A stretch of 19,904 nucleotides of DNA from Alistipes sp. (GTDB lineage: Bacteria > Bacteroidota > Bacteroidia > Bacteroidales > Rikenellaceae), in the NCBI GenBank assembly GCA_017532885.1, contig JAFXIS010000042.1, positions 1 through 19,904 on the forward strand. The letters are read 5' to 3'. Shown here piece after piece: positions 1 through 7,139 of this stretch. The number at the start of each line of letters is the position of its first letter. Position 1 is the first letter of the stretch. The position numbers and the translations under genes are program-made. The notes beneath the pieces are model-generated. The model worked only from the letters and a program-made list of their open reading frames with translations, was not told the origin of the DNA and did not search any database.

Positions 1-492
1 CTTAGCGATAGGAGCCAAGCAGTTGGTAGTACAAGAAGCGTTAGAAACGATAGTCTGACCAGCGTAAGTGTTGGTGTTAACACCGCATACGAACATAGGA
101 GTCTTATCCTTTGCAGGAGCTGACATAACTACATACTTAGCACCAGCCTTGATGTGAGCCTCAGCCTTCTCAGCTGTGAGGAACAAACCTGTAGACTCAA
201 CTACATACTCTGCCTCAACCTCGTTCCACTTCAAATCCTCAGGATTGCGCTCTGCAGTTACGCGGATAGCCTTACCGTTTACGATAAGAAGGCTCTTCTC
301 TACATCGTAGTCGATAGTGCCCTGGAACTGACCGTGCATTGTATCATACTTAAGCATGTATGCCAAGTAATCTACGGGGCAAAGGTCGTTAATACCTACT
401 ACATCATACTTCTCTGTCTGAGTGCAAGCTGCACGGAATACCATACGGCCGATACGACCGAAACCGTTGATACCAATCTTAATCTGTGCCAT
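1..492 (-). CDS. gap: Glyceraldehyde-3-phosphate dehydrogenase, N-terminal 164 residues (partial)
   Basis: Glycolytic and gluconeogenic cytosolic enzyme that oxidises glyceraldehyde-3-phosphate with NAD and phosphate to 1,3-bisphosphoglycerate. Reading from the ATG at 492, the protein begins [16 protein letters not shown], the Rossmann NAD-binding signature (residues 7-16). It reaches the active-site motif [12 protein letters not shown], with the catalytic Cys at residue 154, ten residues before the window edge. The family is about 335 residues long, so roughly half the gene is missing to the left. The start is fixed by the conserved N-terminus and an A-rich stretch before the ATG; there is no Shine-Dalgarno site, as is normal in Bacteroidota. 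It has its own promoter (543-574). Codon choice favours GCT/GCA, GTA, GGT and TCT/TCA over the GCG/TCG common in neighbouring genes, which fits high expression. The identification is secure; whether it is the only gap copy cannot be told. Confidence 0.97.
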   Translation of the reverse strand, partial: MAQIKIGINGFGRIGRMVFRAACTQTEKYDVVGINDLCPVDYLAYMLKYDTMHGQFQGTIDYDVEKSLLIVNGKAIRVTAERNPEDLKWNEVEAEYVVESTGLFLTAEKAEAHIKAGAKYVVMSAPAKDKTPMFVCGVNTNTYAGQTIVSNASCTTNCLAPIAK

Positions 493-542
493 AATTTTTG
501 TGTTGTTATTTAGTTAAAACTTCTGTTTCTTTTTTACCGCTG

Positions 543-574
543 CAAAATTACATACTTTATGTATATAAAGCAAA
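543..574 (-). promoter_or_regulatory. Promoter of gap (Bacteroidota type)
   Basis: On the minus strand a TTTG (-33 type, 571-574) is followed after exactly 20 bp by TAATTTTG (543-550), matching the Bacteroidota -7 consensus TAnnTTTG. This would give a leader of roughly 45 nt before the gap ATG. The spacing and both boxes are consensus-like; the assignment is by pattern only. Confidence 0.7.
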
Positions 575-619
575 TAAATAATAAGTTTTTTTATTAATAA
601 ATCGTTAATAAATCGCCTA

Positions 620-642
620 TTTTGCACTTTTTCGGTGCAAAG
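620..642 (-). terminator. Probable terminator hairpin after the mlaE-mlaF unit
   Basis: Seven-bp perfect stem TTTGCAC/GTGCAAA (621-627 with 635-641) around a 7-nt loop, extended by one possible wobble pair. It lies about 40 bp past the mlaF stop and before the gap promoter, so it would separate the two minus-strand units. A strong U-run after the stem is lacking, so this is a moderate call. Confidence 0.45.
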
Positions 643-683
643 CAGGGTCTCTTATCATCTTGCTCGGTTTTGTTGCAAAAAGC

Positions 684-1439
684 TTACCTGATGGATGCTT
701 TGGCTCGTTTTGCCATTGCCGAGGCAAAGACAAAGTCGTTAAGCTCGCGATTATCAGCGCTAAGAATGTCATCTTTCGAACCTTCCCACCACTTGTTACC
801 TTCGTATATAAATACAATCTTCTCGCCAATCTCCATCACCGAATTCATATCGTGGGTATTGATAATTGTAGTGATGTTGTACTCCTTGGTAATATCGCTG
901 ATAAGATTGTCGATAACGATTGAGGTTTGGGGGTCCAAGCCCGAGTTGGGCTCATCGCAGAACAGGTAACGAGGATTCATCACAATAGCTCGCGCTATGG
1001 CAGCACGCTTAATCATACCGCCACTGAGTTCCGAGGGGTATAGATGATGAGCATTTTCCAGGTTTACGCGCTTTAGGCAATAGTTCACTCGCTCCAACTT
1101 CTCCTCCTCCGACTGGTCGGTAAAGAGGTCCAACGGCAACTTCACATTCTGTGCAACCGTCGATGCGTCGAGTAGGGCTCCACCCTGAAAAATCATGCCC
1201 ACATTCTTGCGTATGGCTTTGCGCGCCGCGAAATCGAGTGTCGAGAAACACACATCGTCGTAATAAATTGCGCCCTCATCCACCTCGTGCAGACCTACAA
1301 GGCTCTTGAGCAATACGGTTTTACCCGAACCACTGCGACCTATTATGAGGTTGGTTTGTCCGGTTCCGAACTCTACCGAGATGTTGTTTAGGACCGTGCG
1401 GTCGTCAAACGACTTGATAATATTTTGAGCCTTAATCAT
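684..1439 (-). CDS. mlaF: MlaF-type ABC transporter ATPase
   Basis: ATP-binding subunit (251 aa) of an MCE/Mla-type ABC transporter, thought to power phospholipid movement between inner and outer membranes. All ABC motifs are visible: Walker A GRSGSGKT (34-41), Q-loop Gln85 in the FQGGALLDA context typical of MlaF proteins, signature LSGGM (138-142), Walker B YLFCDE (158-163) and H-loop His196. The ATG at 1439 overlaps the mlaE stop codon (ATGA), which indicates translational coupling. A longer reading from a TTG at 1472 is possible but would extend into mlaE and lacks family support. The gene is last in its unit. No gene for an MCE-domain protein (MlaD), MlaB or MlaC follows, so the rest of the transporter must be encoded elsewhere. 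Substrate is inferred from the family only. Confidence 0.9.
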   Translation of the reverse strand: MIKAQNIIKSFDDRTVLNNISVEFGTGQTNLIIGRSGSGKTVLLKSLVGLHEVDEGAIYYDDVCFSTLDFAARKAIRKNVGMIFQGGALLDASTVAQNVKLPLDLFTDQSEEEKLERVNYCLKRVNLENAHHLYPSELSGGMIKRAAIARAIVMNPRYLFCDEPNSGLDPQTSIVIDNLISDITKEYNITTIINTHDMNSVMEIGEKIVFIYEGNKWWEGSKDDILSADNRELNDFVFASAMAKRAKASIR

Positions 1440-2179
1440 GTGCGCAGAAGTTGTGTTAATATCAAGTTGCAAATCATAATAACGATAGAACTTACCACCA
1501 CAGCCTGTGTAGAGGCTTTACCTACTTCGAGCGAGTTGCCTTTGGCATAATAGCCGAAGTATGCCGATATGCTTGTTATGAAAAATGCGAAAAATGCCAT
1601 TTTTGTTAAGGCATACCAAATCTCGTCTACATAGAAGCAATACATCAATCCGTCGATATACTCTACTGGATTCATGATGCCGGTAAGCACCGCAATGCCA
1701 TATCCTCCGCCTATACCGATTAGCATGCTGAAGATAGCGAGGAAAGGGAAGAAAAAGACCGTAGCTACAACCTTTGGGAGAATAAGATACGAGGCGGAAT
1801 TTACGCCCATAATCTCAAGAGCATCAATCTGTTCGGTGATGCGCATTGTACCTATCTCGGAGGCGATGTTCGAGCCGACCTTTCCTGCCAAAATCAGGGC
1901 CACGACCGTGGAAGAAAACTCCAAAATCATAACCTCGCGAGTGGCGTAGCCAATCATAAACTGAGGAATGAAAGGTGACTCCAGAGTGATTGCCATCTGC
2001 AAGGTTACGGCACTGCCTATAAATACCGAAATAATGGCAGTAAGACCTATTGAGTTAAGTCCCAAAGCCTCCATTTCATACATTATACGCTCACGATAGA
2101 TGCGCATCTTTTCGGGTCGCGAAAAGACATTTTTCATAAGAAGCATATAACGCCCGATATGTTCAAAAATAGCGAACAT
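1436..2179 (-). CDS. mlaE: MlaE-type ABC transporter permease
   Basis: Integral inner-membrane subunit (247 aa, close to the usual ~250-260) of the MlaE/YrbE permease family. Hydrophobic membrane segments lie at about 45-62, 84-99, 133-165, 190-210 and 225-245. The family signature is present: AGKVGSNIASEIGTMR (98-113) followed by EQIDALEIMGV (116-126), the conserved cytoplasmic coupling segment. It partners the MlaF-type ATPase encoded immediately downstream with a 4-bp ATGA overlap. The upstream DUF4834 gene ends only 4 bp before this ATG, so all three are probably co-transcribed. In Bacteroidota this pair is usually linked with lipid asymmetry of the outer membrane; here that role is inferred from family membership. 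Certain as to family, less so as to cargo. Confidence 0.9.
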   Translation of the reverse strand: MFAIFEHIGRYMLLMKNVFSRPEKMRIYRERIMYEMEALGLNSIGLTAIISVFIGSAVTLQMAITLESPFIPQFMIGYATREVMILEFSSTVVALILAGKVGSNIASEIGTMRITEQIDALEIMGVNSASYLILPKVVATVFFFPFLAIFSMLIGIGGGYGIAVLTGIMNPVEYIDGLMYCFYVDEIWYALTKMAFFAFFITSISAYFGYYAKGNSLEVGKASTQAVVVSSIVIMICNLILTQLLRT

Positions 2180-2183
2180 CTTA

Positions 2184-2567
2184 CTACTTTTTGTGGTTGT
2201 CGTTCTTTACCTCTTCAAAATCCACATAGTCGCCAACATCCTCATTTACTCGCTTCTGGGGGCGGTTGGATGTGGTGTAGACCTTCACTTCACCCTCGCG
2301 ATTGTTCTGATTTTGACGATAAGTGTTATGCTGATTTTGACGAGCCTGCTGTGATTCCTGCTCCATGCGGCGACTCATGCGACGCAGACGGAAATACATC
2401 AACGCGGGGATAAGCAATATTATTCCCAACAAGATGAGAAGCCCGATGAGCATACCTCCGACAAGCTGCGGAGCAAAGGCTATGAGCATCACTATGATGA
2501 TAACCGTCAGGGGATTCTCCTTTACAAAACTCACTATCGAGTCTATTATAGCCGAAAAAATATTCAT
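2184..2567 (-). CDS. DUF4834-family small membrane protein
   Basis: Protein of 127 aa with unknown function. Residues 1-16 form a short amphipathic start, two closely spaced hydrophobic segments lie at about 19-35 and 38-58, then a basic Arg-rich stretch (FRLRRMSRRM) and a polar Gln/Asn-rich tail follow. The tail ends in a small conserved-looking block, VGDYVDFEEVK, which is the hallmark I associate with DUF4834 of Bacteroidota. The N-terminus is probably membrane-anchored with the tail in the cytoplasm. I chose the ATG at 2567 over a GTG at 2591 because the -7 box (2605-2612) would place the transcript start only a few bases before the GTG. It is first in an apparent unit with mlaE and mlaF (4-bp gap), so a link to the lipid transporter is possible but unproven. 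Confidence 0.75.
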   Translation of the reverse strand: MNIFSAIIDSIVSFVKENPLTVIIIVMLIAFAPQLVGGMLIGLLILLGIILLIPALMYFRLRRMSRRMEQESQQARQNQHNTYRQNQNNREGEVKVYTTSNRPQKRVNEDVGDYVDFEEVKNDNHKK

Positions 2568-2604
2568 ATTCTCAAATAAGTATGGTTTCACTCTAAAACC
2601 TCTG

Positions 2605-2636
2605 CAAATTTAGAAAAAAAACATCATTCTGCGAAA
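2605..2636 (-). promoter_or_regulatory. Promoter of the DUF4834-mlaE-mlaF unit
   Basis: On the minus strand TTTC (2633-2636, one base off the TTTG -33 box) is followed after 20 bp by a consensus -7 box TAAATTTG (2605-2612). It sits back to back with the purB promoter, the two -33 boxes being only 6 bp apart. Confidence 0.55.
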
Positions 2637-2642
2637 TATATG

Positions 2643-2673
2643 TTTCGAGTGTGGATAAAAAGTGTTAATTTTG
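2643..2673 (+). promoter_or_regulatory. Promoter of purB
   Basis: TTTC (2643-2646) is followed after 19 bp by TAATTTTG (2666-2673), a good match to the Bacteroidota -7 consensus. The predicted leader is about 30 nt, A/T-rich, with no Shine-Dalgarno site. Confidence 0.6.
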
Positions 2674-2710
2674 ACGCCAAATAAACTTAAACAATAATTT
2701 ACATTTCAGT

Positions 2711-4054
2711 ATGTCACATCAACTTTTAGCTATTTCGCCCGTAGATGGTCGTTATAACAGAGTAACGAAATCTTTGTCGGATTATTTTTCTGAGTATGCA
2801 CTTATTCGCTATCGTGTGCGTGTCGAGGTTGAATATTTCATTGCGTTGTGTCGTCTTCCGTTGCCCCAATTGGCAGGCGTACCCGAGTCGGCGTACGATG
2901 AGTTGCGCAAACTCTATACCGAGTTTACGGTCGAGGATGCACAGCATGTCAAGGAGATTGAGAGTGTGACAAACCATGATGTGAAGGCTGTGGAGTATCT
3001 CATTAAGGAGAAGTTGGAGGCTCTGGGCTTGAACGAGTACCGCGAGTTTGTACACTTCGGCCTTACTTCGCAGGATATCAACAATACGGCAACGCCGCTT
3101 TTGTTGGAGGAGGCTTTGGCGGATGTCTATCTGCCCGCATTGCACGAGCTGCTGGATAAGATTTATGCTTTGGCAGAGCAGTGGGAGGATGTTCCCATGT
3201 TGGCACATACGCATGGCCAGCCCGCTTCGCCTACTCGCTTGGGCAAGGAGTTTAAGGTCTTTGTTGAGCGTTTGGAGCGCCAGATTGACCTTTTGAACGA
3301 TGTGGAGCCTATGGCTAAGTTTGGCGGCGCTACGGGAGGTTTCAATGCGCACCATGTAGCTTACCCCGAGATTGATTGGGTGGAGTTTGGTAATCAGTTT
3401 GTCGAGTCACTCGGCTTGGTGCGTGCGCAATACACCACCCAGATTGAGCATTACGACAACCTTGCAGCAACATTTGATGCTTTGAAGCGTATCAATAACA
3501 TTTTGATTGACCTTGCACGCGATATGTGGACCTATATATCTATGGAGTACTTCCGCCAGCAGGTTAAGAAGGGTGAGGTCGGTTCATCGGCTATGCCTCA
3601 CAAGGTTAATCCTATCGACTTCGAGAATGCCGAGGGTAACTTCGGTGTTGCGAATGCAACCTTCGAGTTCTTGGCGGCAAAGTTGCCAATTTCGCGTATG
3701 CAGCGCGACTTGACCGACTCAACCGTATTGCGAAACATCGGTGTGCCTATGGCTCACTCGCTTATCGCCTTCGCTTCGTTGCAGAAGGGCTTGGGTAAGG
3801 TTATCTTGAACGAGGCAGCGTTGGCAGCCGACTTGGAGGATAATTGGGCTGTGGTTGCCGAGGCTATGCAGACTATTCTTCGTCGCGAGGCATACCCCAA
3901 TCCTTATGAGGCGTTGAAGGCTTTGACCCGCACCGGAGGACACATCACCGAGCAGACCATCAAGGAGTTTGTTGAGGGTTTGGATGTAGAGGAGAGAGTG
4001 AAGGCCGAGCTGAGAGTTATCACTCCGCACAACTACACCGGCATGGTGAAGTAG
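2711..4054 (+). CDS. purB: Adenylosuccinate lyase
   Basis: Cytosolic enzyme of purine synthesis. It cleaves SAICAR to AICAR plus fumarate and adenylosuccinate to AMP plus fumarate. The 447-aa length fits the ~455-residue E. coli-like PurB group. Visible family features are an N-terminal SPVDGRY, the active-site block HTHGQPASPT (His166, His168) and the fumarase/aspartase-superfamily signature GSSAMPHKVNP (291-301), in a mobile loop that carries the catalytic Ser and the substrate-binding Lys and Asn. The ATG is the first in frame after the promoter and matches the conserved N-terminus. era starts 22 bp downstream on the same strand with no hairpin between, so the two are probably co-transcribed. 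No defects seen. Identification is secure. Confidence 0.97.
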   Translation: MSHQLLAISPVDGRYNRVTKSLSDYFSEYALIRYRVRVEVEYFIALCRLPLPQLAGVPESAYDELRKLYTEFTVEDAQHVKEIESVTNHDVKAVEYLIKEKLEALGLNEYREFVHFGLTSQDINNTATPLLLEEALADVYLPALHELLDKIYALAEQWEDVPMLAHTHGQPASPTRLGKEFKVFVERLERQIDLLNDVEPMAKFGGATGGFNAHHVAYPEIDWVEFGNQFVESLGLVRAQYTTQIEHYDNLAATFDALKRINNILIDLARDMWTYISMEYFRQQVKKGEVGSSAMPHKVNPIDFENAEGNFGVANATFEFLAAKLPISRMQRDLTDSTVLRNIGVPMAHSLIAFASLQKGLGKVILNEAALAADLEDNWAVVAEAMQTILRREAYPNPYEALKALTRTGGHITEQTIKEFVEGLDVEERVKAELRVITPHNYTGMVK

Positions 4055-4076
4055 TATATTATTATATATATGTAAA

Positions 4077-4958
4077 ATGCATAAATCGGGATTTGTTAAT
4101 ATCATAGGAAACCCCAATGTGGGTAAATCGACGCTTATGAATGCGTTGGTGGGGGAGCGTTTGTCGATTATCACCTCGAAGGCACAGACCACGCGTCACC
4201 GCATTATGGGTATAGTCAATGGTGAGGATTTTCAGATTGTATACTCCGATACTCCGGGTATCTTGAAGCCTGCATATAAGTTGCAGGAGTCGATGATGAA
4301 CTTCGTTGAGGGTGCGGTGGATGATGCTGATGTGATACTCTATGTGACAGATACGGTAGAGGATAGCGAGCGTCAGGCGTCGATAGTCGAGCGTATAGAG
4401 CGCAGTGGTATACCTACGATTGTGGTAATTAATAAGTTAGACCTCTCGACTCCCGATAAGCTGGAGCAGATTGCTGCCCGTTGGCAGGAGCGCCTGCCTG
4501 AGGCTGTGATTATCCCCTGCTCGGCAAGGGAGAAGGTGGGGATAAATGGCGTTTTGACGGCGATTTTGGAGCGTCTGCCCGAGGGTGAGCCATTCTATGA
4601 TAAGGATACGCTGACGGATAAGACTTTGCGATTCTTTGCTTCGGAGATTATCCGCGAGAAGATACTTTTGAACTACGACAAGGAGATCCCTTATTGCTGC
4701 GAGATAGAGATAGATACCTACAAGGAAGAGCCTACCATCGACCGTATTTCGGCTACGATTTATGTGGCGCGTCAATCGCAAAAGGGTATCGTTATCGGTC
4801 ATAAGGGCGAGCGCCTGAAGCGTGTGGGACAGCAGGCCCGCATCGATATGGAGCAGTTCCTCGGCAAGAAGGTCTTTTTGCAGCTTTTCGTTAAGGTGCA
4901 GGAGGATTGGCGTAACAATATGCGCCAATTGCAGAGATTCGGATACGAGCAGAAGTAA
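4077..4958 (+). CDS. era: GTPase Era
   Basis: Essential GTPase (293 aa, normal length) that binds the 3' end of 16S rRNA and assists 30S subunit maturation. The G-domain motifs appear in order: G1 GNPNVGKS (11-18), G2 region QTTRHR (37-42), G3 DTPG (58-61), G4 NKLD (119-122) and G5 SAR (149-151). The C-terminal KH RNA-binding domain contains the GHKG turn at 241-244 and ends in the family tail with VKVQEDWRNN. It follows purB by 22 bp, probably in one transcript. In many Bacteroidales era is followed by der; here it is followed by a TPR protein gene instead. Start at ATG 4077 matches the short conserved Era N-terminus. Identification is secure. Confidence 0.97.
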   Translation: MHKSGFVNIIGNPNVGKSTLMNALVGERLSIITSKAQTTRHRIMGIVNGEDFQIVYSDTPGILKPAYKLQESMMNFVEGAVDDADVILYVTDTVEDSERQASIVERIERSGIPTIVVINKLDLSTPDKLEQIAARWQERLPEAVIIPCSAREKVGINGVLTAILERLPEGEPFYDKDTLTDKTLRFFASEIIREKILLNYDKEIPYCCEIEIDTYKEEPTIDRISATIYVARQSQKGIVIGHKGERLKRVGQQARIDMEQFLGKKVFLQLFVKVQEDWRNNMRQLQRFGYEQK

Positions 4959-4964
4959 AGGGAG

Positions 4965-4983
4965 GGGGAATTTTGAATTCCCC
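4965..4983 (+). terminator. Hairpin after era, possible weak terminator
   Basis: Perfect 8-bp stem GGGGAATT/AATTCCCC with a TTG loop starts 7 bases past the era stop. No U-run follows directly (AAATGTACTTTTC comes next), so it may be an attenuating or stabilising hairpin, or simply a palindromic copy of the ATTTTGAATT repeat family. Confidence 0.3.
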
Positions 4984-5019
4984 AAATGTACTTTTCTGCT
5001 ATTTCGTGCGTTATTTTAG

Positions 5020-7032
5020 ATGATGAAGCATAAACACACCATACGACACATCGCAGCGAGAGTTATCCTCTCGCTTGTGTTGTTATGTTCTGTGGGTAGC
5101 ATCTCGGCGCAGTACAACAAGGAGTACTTCTATTACATGGGCCGCCATTGCATGATTAATGACGATTATTATCAGGCAATTCGTGTGCTGAATGTGTTGT
5201 TGCGCTTCGATGAGGATGCTCACGAGGGCTATTTCTTGCGTGGTATTGCCAAATACAATCTTGAGGATTTGTTGGGTGCTGATGCCGACTTTACAACCGC
5301 TATCGAGAAGAATCCCGTATTTACGCGCGCCTATACTTATCGCGCCATAACGCGTTCGCGATTAGGTAATTATGACGATGCGTTGAATGATTTTCATCAA
5401 GCCATCGAGCTGCGCCCCGACCTGCCAAGTCCCTATTACAGCCGAGGTGTTACGCGTCTGCTGAATCAGCAGTTTGCCGAGGCAATAGAGGATTTCGATA
5501 TGTTTATACGCCACGAAAAGAAGGTGGCTGATGCTTATGTCAATCGCGGTGTCTGCTACCTCCATTTGAAGGATACGGTGCGTGCGTACGAAAATTTCGA
5601 TACCGCAATACGCACCAATCGAGAGGACCCGAATGGCTATAATCGTCGCGGAGTACTGCTTATGGAGCAGGAGCGCTATGCCGAGGCCGAGGCGGATTTC
5701 GATACCGCCATACGCCACGATTCGACCTATCTGCTCTCGTTCTTCAATCGTGCGCTGGTCTATAACTCGACCTCTCGCCCGATGAAGGCTTTGAGCGATT
5801 TCGACCAAGTGTTGAAGTTGGATTCCACATCTTCGCTGACTTACTTTAATCGAGCCATAGTGCGCTCACAAATAGGTGATTACAATCGCGCTTTGGAGGA
5901 TTACAATCGCGTGGCACAATACTCGCCCGATAATGTCCTGGTCTATTACAATCGAGCTAACCTGCAACTCCATTTGGGCGATTTGGAGCGCTCGATAGAG
6001 GATTATTCGCGCGCCATAGCCCTCTATCCCGACTTTGCAAATGCCTACCTGAATCGTAGTCATGTGCGCATGCTTATGGGTGATATGAAGGGTGCCAAGG
6101 CGGACCACGACACTGCCGAGCGCAAGATTGCCGAGTATAAACACCGCTTGAGCGATACGACATACTCGATCTATGCCGATACGACGCAGAAATTCGATAA
6201 ACTCCTGTCGTTCGATGCCAAACTTACGCGTAGCTTCGAGCATAATTCGGAGGGCTCGGTTGCTCCGCAGGATGCCAATATGAATCTGCTATCGTTGTTT
6301 AAGTTTACGCTTATGAATGCCGATTCTACGCTTTTGGCGCGTAAGTCGCTATATCACGCTCAGCGCTTGGAGGACTTTGTTCGTAAGGTCGGAGAACCTC
6401 GCTTGGTGTTGTCGCATCGCCAAAGCAATATAGCGCCCGACTCGTTGGTTATGCTTGATCGTCATGTGGCGCAACGACAAAGGGAGGAGAATCCTTCGTG
6501 GCTAATATACTTTGAGCGTGGCGTTACGCAGTCACTCATCAAGCAGTATACCAATGCTGTAAGCACCCTTACGCTTGCCATTGCCGAGAATCCGGCAAAT
6601 CCGTTCCTCTATATAAATCGCTCGACGACGCGAGCCGAGATGATAGACTTCATTTCGTCGATAGACAACTCCTACCAGCGTATCGCTATCGACTCGGACC
6701 CTGCCAATAGGCTAAGGCAGACATCTTCGCGTATTTACAACTACGACGATGCCATAGAGGATATAAACAAGGCTATAAAGCTATATCCCGACTTTGCGTA
6801 TAGCTATTACAATCGTGCCGGCTTGTATGCTATTTCGGGACGCTTGCCCGAGGCTTATGACGACTATACCCGCGCCATAGAGCTCAATCCGCAGTTTGGC
6901 GAGGCTTATTATAACCGCGGATTGATACAGATTTTCATGAAGGATACCCGCAAGGGCTGCCTTGATTTGTCGAAGGCGGGAGAGTTGGGCATCGAACAGG
7001 CCTATGAGGCGTTGAAGTATTATAATGAGTAG
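5020..7032 (+). CDS. Exported tetratricopeptide-repeat protein
   Basis: Protein of 670 aa with unknown specific function. A signal peptide is clear: basic MMKHKHTIRHIAAR, a hydrophobic core (about 15-25), and a likely cleavage after SISA (residue 30). The mature part is built of 34-residue TPR units recognisable by recurring YxNRG/YYNRA and AxxDFxxAIxxxP patterns. About ten repeats lie at 33-370 and about four at 494-660, the latter including YYNRAGLYAISG (597-608). The two arrays are separated by a segment (about 371-493) with no TPR pattern. TPR solenoids bind other proteins, so it is probably a periplasmic or outer-membrane-associated scaffold. Start could be ATG 5020 or the adjacent ATG 5023. 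It lies 61 bp after era; a clear promoter of its own is not seen, so read-through from purB-era is plausible. Confidence 0.85.
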   Translation: MMKHKHTIRHIAARVILSLVLLCSVGSISAQYNKEYFYYMGRHCMINDDYYQAIRVLNVLLRFDEDAHEGYFLRGIAKYNLEDLLGADADFTTAIEKNPVFTRAYTYRAITRSRLGNYDDALNDFHQAIELRPDLPSPYYSRGVTRLLNQQFAEAIEDFDMFIRHEKKVADAYVNRGVCYLHLKDTVRAYENFDTAIRTNREDPNGYNRRGVLLMEQERYAEAEADFDTAIRHDSTYLLSFFNRALVYNSTSRPMKALSDFDQVLKLDSTSSLTYFNRAIVRSQIGDYNRALEDYNRVAQYSPDNVLVYYNRANLQLHLGDLERSIEDYSRAIALYPDFANAYLNRSHVRMLMGDMKGAKADHDTAERKIAEYKHRLSDTTYSIYADTTQKFDKLLSFDAKLTRSFEHNSEGSVAPQDANMNLLSLFKFTLMNADSTLLARKSLYHAQRLEDFVRKVGEPRLVLSHRQSNIAPDSLVMLDRHVAQRQREENPSWLIYFERGVTQSLIKQYTNAVSTLTLAIAENPANPFLYINRSTTRAEMIDFISSIDNSYQRIAIDSDPANRLRQTSSRIYNYDDAIEDINKAIKLYPDFAYSYYNRAGLYAISGRLPEAYDDYTRAIELNPQFGEAYYNRGLIQIFMKDTRKGCLDLSKAGELGIEQAYEALKYYNE

Positions 7033-7139
7033 GAGGGGGAGAGATTCAAAATTCAAAATTATTGGCTGACGCACCATAACATAAATACCACAACAAAATA
7101 AAATTCAAAATAAATACACAAATATAAATTTATAAAATT
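7033..7139. repeat. AT-rich intergenic spacer with ATTCAAAATT repeats
   Basis: The 107-bp gap holds a purine run GGAGGGGGAGAG just after the TPR stop, then two head-to-tail copies of ATTCAAAATT (about 7044-7060) and another AAATTCAAAAT near 7101-7111. I see no exact TAnnTTTG promoter box. The final TAAATTTATAAAATT before the MFS start is the usual A/T-rich translation-start context of Bacteroidota. Confidence 0.5.

Noticed and set aside
154..513. Plus-strand open frame over gap
   Set aside because: Antisense to the NAD-binding region of gap, which is certain from its motifs.
1440..1472. Upstream TTG start for mlaF adding 11 residues
   Set aside because: It would lie inside mlaE; the ATG at 1439 overlaps the mlaE stop as ATGA and matches the family N-terminus.
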